Assembly: GCA_947038405.1 (NCBI GenBank)
Contig: CAMQVY010000020.1
Span: 1 to 36,591, forward strand
Source of the DNA: an uncultured Rikenellaceae bacterium
GTDB taxonomy: Bacteria > Bacteroidota > Bacteroidia > Bacteroidales > Rikenellaceae
Reading direction: 5' to 3'
DNA: 36,591 nt
The position numbers were made by a program, and so were the translations under genes. Below are positions 31,344 through 36,591 of the stretch, piece by piece (positions within the stretch are counted from its first letter, which is position 1; each line of letters begins with the position of its first letter). Below the pieces are notes generated by a model. It did no database searches. It was not told the DNA's origin and saw nothing but the letters and a program-made list of their open reading frames with translations.

Positions 31344-32444
31344 TTAGACATTAAATAGGAAGTGCATGATGTCGCCATCTTGAACAACATACTCTTTTCC
31401 TTCGATTGAGATTTTTCCATTTTCACGACACGCTTTCTCTGATCCTAAAGTTGTGTAATCTACATACTTTATAACCTCTGCACGGATAAATCCACGCTCA
31501 AAATCTGTGTGAATAACTCCCGCTGCTTGTGGTGCTTTAGTTCCTTTTGTGTATGTCCAAGCTCTAGTCTCAACCTCTCCTGTCGTAATGTATGTCTCTA
31601 GGTTTAGTAGATCATATGCCGCACAAACCAATCTGTTAACGCCACTCTCTTTTAAGCCCACTTCAGCTAAGAACATCTGTCTCTCTTCGTACTCCTCTAA
31701 CTCTGCAATATCTGCTTCTGTTGCTGCGGCAACGATTATAAGTTGTGCATTCTCAGTTGCAATAGCTTTGCGAACCTCTTCAACATGGTTGTTACCAGTT
31801 GTTGCACTAGCCTCGTCAACGTTACATACATATAACACAGGCTTGTCTGTTAGAAGTTGTAGATCCTCTACAAGCTTTTTATCTTCCTTCTCAAGTTCAA
31901 CAGTACGAGCTGATTTACCTTGCTCTAGTGCTGCTTTGTACAACTCTAAAATTTCATATACCTTTTTTGCTACTTTATCTCCTCCAGTTTTCGCCTGCTT
32001 TTGAACCTTTGTCATGCGAGACTCAACTGCTTCAAGATCTTTTAGTTGCAACTCAGTATCTATAATCTCTTTATCTCTTACTGGATTGACACTTCCATCT
32101 ACGTGCGTGATATTGTCATTTTCAAAACAACGTAGCACGTGGATAATAGCGTCCGTTTCACGTATGTTTGCAAGGAACTTATTTCCTAATCCCTCACCTT
32201 TTGATGCACCTTTTACTAGTCCCGCAATATCAACAATCTCAATAGTTGTAGGGATTATTTTCCTTGTTTTATTGATTCTTGCTAACTCAATTAATCTATC
32301 GTCAGGAACAGTTATAACACCTACGTTAGGCTCAATTGTACAGAAAGGAAAGTTCGCAGCTTGTGCTTTTGCGCTTGATAAACAGTTAAAAAGTGTTGAT
32401 TTACCTACATTTGGTAGACCAACAATACCGCATTGTAATGCCAT
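31344..32444 (-). CDS. ychF: Ribosome-binding ATPase YchF
   Basis: A 366-residue OBG-family P-loop protein of normal length. GLPNVGKST (8-16) is the G1 loop, DIAGLVKGASKGEGLGNKFL contains G3, and NVDE near residue 207 replaces the NKxD of GTPases, which is the feature that makes YchF prefer ATP. A C-terminal TGS domain (about 281-366) ends in VQDGDIMHFLFNV. It binds ribosomes and affects stress and redox responses. It has an exact -7 box 39 bases upstream of its start codon. Confidence 0.95.
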   Translation of the reverse strand: MALQCGIVGLPNVGKSTLFNCLSSAKAQAANFPFCTIEPNVGVITVPDDRLIELARINKTRKIIPTTIEIVDIAGLVKGASKGEGLGNKFLANIRETDAIIHVLRCFENDNITHVDGSVNPVRDKEIIDTELQLKDLEAVESRMTKVQKQAKTGGDKVAKKVYEILELYKAALEQGKSARTVELEKEDKKLVEDLQLLTDKPVLYVCNVDEASATTGNNHVEEVRKAIATENAQLIIVAAATEADIAELEEYEERQMFLAEVGLKESGVNRLVCAAYDLLNLETYITTGEVETRAWTYTKGTKAPQAAGVIHTDFERGFIRAEVIKYVDYTTLGSEKACRENGKISIEGKEYVVQDGDIMHFLFNV

Positions 32445-32482
32445 TATATAATTTATTATAGTTAATTTTCAAATTTTCATCA

Positions 32483-32490
32483 CAAAGATA
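32483..32490 (-). promoter_or_regulatory. -7 promoter box of ychF
   Basis: The minus strand reads TATCTTTG, 39 bases before the ychF start codon. No well-spaced TTTG is found upstream. Confidence 0.5.
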
Positions 32491-32523
32491 CTAACTATTA
32501 GTCAAATCTTCGATAAACTCAAA

Positions 32524-32558
32524 GAAGAAAACATAGTTTTAAAAGAAGTTTGATGAAA
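32524..32558 (-). repeat. Inverted remnant of the intergenic repeat module
   Basis: Read on the minus strand this segment is TTTCATCAAACTTCTTTTAA followed by AACTATGTTTTCTTC, closely matching TTTCATCAAACTTCTGTGAA and AACTTCGTTTTCTGT of the copies at 14951. It is in the ychF/hypothetical divergent gap, in opposite orientation to the arrays. Confidence 0.5.
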
Positions 32559-32571
32559 TGGAGTTGTTTTT

Positions 32572-32602
32572 TTTGATTATATTAAAAGAAATCATATCTT
32601 TG
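32572..32602 (+). promoter_or_regulatory. Full consensus promoter of the hypothetical-rsmI-acyltransferase-GT2 operon
   Basis: TTTG (32572-32575), 19 bases, then TATCTTTG (32595-32602), a perfect consensus. The start codon is 65 bases downstream. Confidence 0.78.
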
Positions 32603-32666
32603 AGAGTTAAAGTGATATGTATTATCGCCTTAATATAGTGTAGAATAAGAAATTTAACTAAATAGT

Positions 32667-33620
32667 ATGAGTGGAGTAAATTTATCTGAACAATTGCAGC
32701 AAATATTGAAAATAATTGAGAGATGGAACTCTGTTGATGTTGCTTACATAGAGCGTGATATAGTATTGTCTAAGTTGCAGAGTGTATATCAGCAGATACT
32801 GTTTTGTAGTACAAGTGGAACTGACGAAGTCGTGGGTGATATAAATAATCATCCTCAAACGGAGGTACAGTGTGCTATAACTACGACAGAGGTTACGACA
32901 ACAACTCTACATGAGAGCGTTGTATGTGCAAGTAGTGATACTGAGGAAGAGGAGATCTCTGAACAAGAAAAAATAGATACTGAGCCAACTACAGAAGACA
33001 CGGTTGAAGCAGATGCTGAATCTGCGGAAGTGGCTGCTGACGTTAAAATTACTATTGATGAGGTGGTAGAGAGTAATGTTCAGCATAATGTAGAACAAGA
33101 GCATAGTACTAAAACTGCTACTGCAAAGGTTAGGCATATGTTTGATCGAAATGCAATAAAGTCACTTTATGACGATGATACTTGTACTGTTAAGAACAAA
33201 ACAGTTATTGTTGAGACTCATATTGAAGAGCAAATAACAACTAGTGTAGAATCTGTCGTGAGTCCTGCGTCTATAATAGAGTCAACTACTTGCTCAATTA
33301 TTGGTGATATCATGTTGAATGGTACGCATACAATTGGAGATGAGTTTAGTCGTAATAACGTCACAAGAGATGTAGCTACGTCTATAGCTTGTGGAAATAG
33401 CCAGACATTGAAAGGTTCAATCGGAATAAATGATAAATTCCTGATGCTAAAAGAGATGTTTAATGGTGATATAACTTCATATCAATCTACAATAGAGATG
33501 TTAGAGGAGTTTTCAGATATGGATGACGCATTGATATTTATTCACGATAATTTTGATTGGAATCCAAATGGAACAGGAGTTAAATTATTGATTGAACTAC
33601 TGAATAGAAAATTATCATAA
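32667..33620 (+). CDS. Conserved hypothetical protein with acidic middle region
   Basis: A 317-residue protein in three parts. A helical N-terminus (about 1-45; LSEQLQQILKIIERWNSVDV) is followed by a Thr/Glu/Val-rich acidic low-complexity stretch (about 60-150). A well-structured C-terminus (about 250-317) reads IGINDKFLMLKEMFNGDIT and then HDNFDWNPNGTGVKLLIELL. The C-terminal IGINDKF..LFNGD block resembles a protein seen in many Bacteroidota genomes whose function is unknown to me. No signal peptide or membrane helix. Its 23-base spacing to rsmI and own strong promoter make it the first gene of that operon. A scaffold or adaptor role would be a guess. Confidence 0.65.
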   Translation: MSGVNLSEQLQQILKIIERWNSVDVAYIERDIVLSKLQSVYQQILFCSTSGTDEVVGDINNHPQTEVQCAITTTEVTTTTLHESVVCASSDTEEEEISEQEKIDTEPTTEDTVEADAESAEVAADVKITIDEVVESNVQHNVEQEHSTKTATAKVRHMFDRNAIKSLYDDDTCTVKNKTVIVETHIEEQITTSVESVVSPASIIESTTCSIIGDIMLNGTHTIGDEFSRNNVTRDVATSIACGNSQTLKGSIGINDKFLMLKEMFNGDITSYQSTIEMLEEFSDMDDALIFIHDNFDWNPNGTGVKLLIELLNRKLS

Positions 33621-33643
33621 ATTTACACTTTAGAAGATAAATT

Positions 33644-34375
33644 ATGTCTAAATTATATATTGTCCCTACGCCTATTGGTAACTTAGAGGATATAACACTA
33701 AGGGCAATAAGAGTACTGAAAGAGGTTGATACGATTCTTGCGGAAGATACAAGAACAACTGCATTTCTACTAAAACATCTTGGAATTGAAAAGAGATTGA
33801 TCTCTCATCATAAGTATAATGAACACGCTAAGGTCGAGTTAGTTGCCTCGCAAATTGCTGCAGGTTTAAGTATTGCGTTAGTTTCGGATGCTGGAACTCC
33901 TGGAATTTCGGATCCTGGATTTCTACTCGTTAAAACTTGTATAGAGGCTGGAATTGAAGTTGAAACACTGCCAGGTGCAACTGCATTTGTTCCTGCTCTT
34001 GTGCAGAGTGGTTTCCCTTGTGATAGATTCTGTTTCGAGGGATTTCTTCCTCAAAAAAAGGGGAGAAGTAAACGCCTATTAGGATTGGCTGAAGAGGAGA
34101 GAACAATGATCTTTTATGAATCACCATATCGTATCGTAAAGTCACTACTTCAGATGAGTGAGATATTTGGAGAGGATAGAAATGTGTCGGTGTCAAGAGA
34201 GATTACCAAGAAGTTTGAGCAAACGGTACGTGGGTCAATTATTGAAGTAGCGGCACACTTTACAGAACATAATCCTAAAGGTGAGTTTGTTATTATTGTT
34301 GAGGGTAAAAGTGCGAAAAAAGAGAAAGCTCTTTCTAGAAAAAGGGAGCAAGAGCAAGATCAAGATGAATTGTAA
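33644..34375 (+). CDS. rsmI: 16S rRNA (cytidine1402-2'-O)-methyltransferase
   Basis: A 243-residue SAM-dependent methyltransferase of the tetrapyrrole-methylase fold. PTPIGNLEDITLRA (8-21), LAEDTRTTAFLLKHLGI (about 34-50) and VSDAGTPGISDPG (about 85-97) are diagnostic. It methylates the ribose of C1402 in the 16S rRNA decoding centre, together with RsmH. The last 30 residues are rich in Lys, Glu and Gln, a common disordered tail. In the middle of a four-gene operon, followed after 34 bases by the acyltransferase. Confidence 0.94.
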   Translation: MSKLYIVPTPIGNLEDITLRAIRVLKEVDTILAEDTRTTAFLLKHLGIEKRLISHHKYNEHAKVELVASQIAAGLSIALVSDAGTPGISDPGFLLVKTCIEAGIEVETLPGATAFVPALVQSGFPCDRFCFEGFLPQKKGRSKRLLGLAEEERTMIFYESPYRIVKSLLQMSEIFGEDRNVSVSREITKKFEQTVRGSIIEVAAHFTEHNPKGEFVIIVEGKSAKKEKALSRKREQEQDQDEL

Positions 34376-34409
34376 ATTTAGTTAGAATTTTTCAAAAAGA
34401 TAGTAATAT

Positions 34410-35318
34410 ATGAAGGTATTAAAAAGAATAGAGTATTGGGCTCTCTCACTTGGGTGTCGATTTGTCGGTGCACTCCCAACATGGTTTCTTTACCACTGTT
34501 TATTAGACCTTATTTACTTTATTGTATATAAAGTCGTTAAGTATCGTTTGAGTGTTGTTAGAATGAATCTTAAAAACTCATTTCCAGAGTATTCAGATGC
34601 TAAATTACTCGATGTTGAGAGACGGTTTTATAGACACCTAGCAGAGATATTTGTTGATACGATTGATCTTTCAAACATTAGTGCGAAGGAGCTTAAAGAG
34701 CGTATGATTATTAATAATATTGAGCAAGTTGAAACTGAGTGTGGTGGTAAAAGTTGGATTGCAGCATTTGCTCATTATGGATCGTGGGAATATTTTGGAG
34801 TATCGCAATTCTATACAAATTCGCAAGTCGTTGCAGTATATAAACCTCTTCATAATCAGTCTTTTGAGGAGTTTTATGTGAAATCTCGTACTCGCTTTGG
34901 TGTGACAACAGTGGCTATGAACTCTTTGCTTAGATATATCGTTAAGAATATAAGATCACCAAAACCTCTTATCGTTGGTTTAATTGCGGATCAGTCTCCT
35001 AATGTATATGATATTGACCATTGGTATGATTTTCTAAATCAGCACACTCCATTTTTCCCAGGTATGGAGAAATTAGCTACTAAATTTGGAATGCCTGTTT
35101 ATTTCCTAAATATTAAAAAAACTTCAAGAGCTCATTATGAAGTGAATTTTGAACGTATTTATGATGGGGTAGAAGAGGTCGAACCACATGAAGTTATTAC
35201 TAGATATGCTGAGAAGTTAGAGATTATGATTCGTGAATGTCCTGAACTGTGGATGTGGTCTCACAAACGTTGGAAACATCAACCTAGAAAAGGAGCTGAA
35301 TATAATGTCAAGTTGTAG
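34410..35318 (+). CDS. Lysophospholipid / lipid A biosynthesis acyltransferase (LpxL/HtrB family)
   Basis: A 302-residue membrane-bound acyltransferase. A hydrophobic N-terminus (about 15-45) anchors it, and the catalytic HX4E motif is H122-E127 in AHYGSWE. GLIADQSPN and the FFPGMEKLATKFGMPV segment are the usual acyl-acceptor motifs of PF03279. It should add a fatty acyl chain to lipid A or a related lipid at the inner membrane. Single-copy LpxL-like enzymes in Bacteroidota make the penta-acylated lipid A of the group, but the exact acceptor is inferred. The end of the gene overlaps the next gene by 14 bases. Confidence 0.87.
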   Translation: MKVLKRIEYWALSLGCRFVGALPTWFLYHCLLDLIYFIVYKVVKYRLSVVRMNLKNSFPEYSDAKLLDVERRFYRHLAEIFVDTIDLSNISAKELKERMIINNIEQVETECGGKSWIAAFAHYGSWEYFGVSQFYTNSQVVAVYKPLHNQSFEEFYVKSRTRFGVTTVAMNSLLRYIVKNIRSPKPLIVGLIADQSPNVYDIDHWYDFLNQHTPFFPGMEKLATKFGMPVYFLNIKKTSRAHYEVNFERIYDGVEEVEPHEVITRYAEKLEIMIRECPELWMWSHKRWKHQPRKGAEYNVKL

Positions 35319-36309
35319 TGTTGTTATATTAAATTGGAATGGGGAGAAACATTTGAAAGAGTTTCTTCCATCTGTTGTCGATAATACTCCAGAGTATATT
35401 GATGTAGTCGTTGCGGATAATGGTTCTAATGACGGATCATTAAATTTGATTAGAGATAGTTTTCCTAGTGTAAAAATAGTTGAACTAGATCGAAACTATG
35501 GATTTGCGGAGGGGTATAATCGAGCTTTGACGATGGTTAATAGCGACTATTATATATTATTAAATTCTGATGTTGAGGTCACTCCTAAATGGTGTGAACC
35601 TTTAATTGAATTTTTGGATGCGAATAATTCTTATGCTGCTATTGCTCCAAAATTGATATCATATTGCGAAAAAGAGTATTTTGAGTATGCTGGAGCGTGC
35701 GGAGGATTTATTGATTGGCTAGGTTACCCTTTTTGTAGAGGTCGTATTCTATCTACGATTGAGAAAGATTGTGGGCAATATGATACCCAACGAGAGGTAT
35801 TTTGGGCTTCGGGTGCTTCGCTTTGTATTCGATCTAGCGTATTTAAGGAGTTGGGTGGATTTGACGGAGATTTTTTTGCTCACATGGAGGAGATTGACTT
35901 ATGTTGGAGGGCACAACTCATTGGATATAAGATAGGTATTGTTCCTCAAAGTGTGGTGTACCACCTCGGAGGGGGGACATTGTCTGTGACATCTCCACGA
36001 AAAACGTACTTAAATTTTAGAAATAATTTGGCAATGTTGTATAAAAATCTACCTAAGAGAAGATTGTATATAACGTTGTTTTTGAGAATGATATTAGATG
36101 GTGCTTCTGCTTTAGTATATCTATTGAGTAATAAAATTGAGTTATTTAAAGCCGTTTTTAATGCCCATATTGATTTTCATAAGTGGCGTAAAACGTTAAA
36201 GATTAAAAGAGAGCATATTCAATCAACTGCCGTAATGGAGTCATCTCAAATATATAATAAATCAATATTGTTGAAATATGTGTTAGGACAGAAGAGATTT
36301 AAAGAGTAA
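35305..36309 (+). CDS. Glycosyltransferase family 2 protein (rhamnosyltransferase-like)
   Basis: A 334-residue GT-A enzyme. VVILNWNGEKHLKEFLPS (6-23) opens the fold, VVADNGSNDGS (35-45) binds the nucleotide and NSDVEV (87-92) gives the metal motif. GFAEGYNRAL is conserved in the WbbL/rhamnosyl group. A C-terminal hydrophobic stretch (LFLRMILDGASALVYLLS) suggests membrane contact. The frame is open back to 35233, but ATG 35305 is chosen: it has a Shine-Dalgarno-like AGGAG at 35291-35295, nine bases upstream, and the fold begins directly after it. Overlaps the acyltransferase by 14 bases; the pairing suggests lipopolysaccharide or lipooligosaccharide assembly. Confidence 0.85.
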   Translation: MSSCSVVILNWNGEKHLKEFLPSVVDNTPEYIDVVVADNGSNDGSLNLIRDSFPSVKIVELDRNYGFAEGYNRALTMVNSDYYILLNSDVEVTPKWCEPLIEFLDANNSYAAIAPKLISYCEKEYFEYAGACGGFIDWLGYPFCRGRILSTIEKDCGQYDTQREVFWASGASLCIRSSVFKELGGFDGDFFAHMEEIDLCWRAQLIGYKIGIVPQSVVYHLGGGTLSVTSPRKTYLNFRNNLAMLYKNLPKRRLYITLFLRMILDGASALVYLLSNKIELFKAVFNAHIDFHKWRKTLKIKREHIQSTAVMESSQIYNKSILLKYVLGQKRFKE

Positions 36310-36327
36310 GTTGAAATAATTTGTTCT

Positions 36328-36591
36328 GTGCGATCACGCACCGCCGCCCGCGGAGGGCAGTTCCCTGCGTGATGCAACCTAAACTAGACAACAAACTGCC
36401 TTTGGCAATAAACTTTAAAAAGTTTAATCAAACTTCTGTGAAAACTACGTTTTCTGAGATTATTTGTTGAGTGCGATCACGCACCGCTGTCCGCGTAGGA
36501 CAGTTCCCTGCGTGATGCAACCTAAACTAGACAACGAACTGCCTTTGGCAATAAACTTTAAAAAGTTTAATCAAACTTCTGTGAAAACTAC
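36328..36591 (+). repeat. Tandem structured intergenic repeat, period 143, running off the window
   Basis: Units start with the inverted repeat GTGCG-ATCA-CGCAC at 36328 and 36471. Next come a second hairpin (CCGCCC/GGGCAG at 36344-36360; CTGTCC/GGACAG at 36487-36503), AGTTCCCTGC, a 24-base linker including TGATGCAACC, AAACTGCC, AAACTTT..AAAGTTT and ACTTCTGTGAAAACTAC. The second unit is cut by the window end. Same family as 14951-15196, with a linker 16 bases longer. No ORF in this 282-base stretch. Confidence 0.85.

Noticed and set aside
31549-32451. Long plus-strand ORFs opposite ychF (31549-32004 and 32014-32451)
   Set aside because: Serine-rich shadow translations of a conserved gene; no start context or domain.
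35233-35304. A 24-residue N-terminal extension of the final GT2 protein
   Set aside because: It would overlap the acyltransferase by 86 bases and adds residues before the first strand of the fold; the AGGAG site favours 35305.
36310-36591. tRNA or other standard RNA gene in the GC-rich end region
   Set aside because: No cloverleaf or TPsiC-like motif; the sequence is fully explained by the tandem repeat.

Overview
The window looks like a chromosomal segment of an AT-rich member of the Bacteroidales or a close relative in the Bacteroidota. Several things point this way. The promoters match the Bacteroidetes consensus (TTTG, 19-20 bases, then TAnnTTTG; the -7 box is often exactly TATCTTTG). 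Start codons follow A-rich leaders rather than Shine-Dalgarno sites, with one exception. The gene content also fits: a four-subunit 2-oxoacid:ferredoxin oxidoreductase, a GNAT-argG-argC-argD-argB cluster, a split LysO exporter, a DUF4251-like protein, a LuxE-like acyl transferase and a conserved protein of unknown function next to rsmI. The metabolism suggested is anaerobic or microaerophilic (ferredoxin-dependent oxoacid oxidation, Fe-type superoxide dismutase, iron alcohol dehydrogenase). No rRNA, tRNA, insertion sequence, phage or CRISPR array was seen. Family assignments come from reading the protein sequences and were not checked by database search.

Layout: 1-380, tail of an iron alcohol dehydrogenase. 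577-2164, a nitronate monooxygenase-like flavoprotein and a SLOG-type protein. 2534-5183, oxoacid:ferredoxin oxidoreductase operon (delta, alpha, beta, gamma), ended by a strong two-way terminator shared with a small basic protein on the minus strand. 5834-10499, outer-membrane barrel, MATE exporter and DsbD. 10616-12834, two glycosyltransferases. 12894-14882 (minus), LuxE-like protein and thioredoxin reductase. 15287-18238, M23/LysM lipoprotein, LemA and two TPM-domain proteins. 18348-20003 (minus), two-piece LysO and superoxide dismutase. 20291-25186, arginine biosynthesis operon. 25273-28795, carB with its own promoter, leader ORF and terminator. 28919-32444 (minus), DUF4251-like lipoprotein, gltX and ychF. 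32667-36309, hypothetical protein, rsmI, a lipid A-type acyltransferase and a glycosyltransferase.

Two features go beyond ordinary housekeeping. First, a family of structured intergenic repeats occurs as tandem copies at 14951-15196 and 36328 to the window end. Diverged single copies lie at 13884, 19331, 23121 and 24359, and remnants of one module at 20135, 31173 and 32524. The hairpin arms show paired base changes between copies, so the folded form seems to be maintained. Second, the carB leader has a strong promoter, a 58-codon ORF with a T-rich second half, and an intrinsic terminator overlapping the end of that ORF. This is the arrangement of the E. coli pyrBI attenuator, which responds to UTP.
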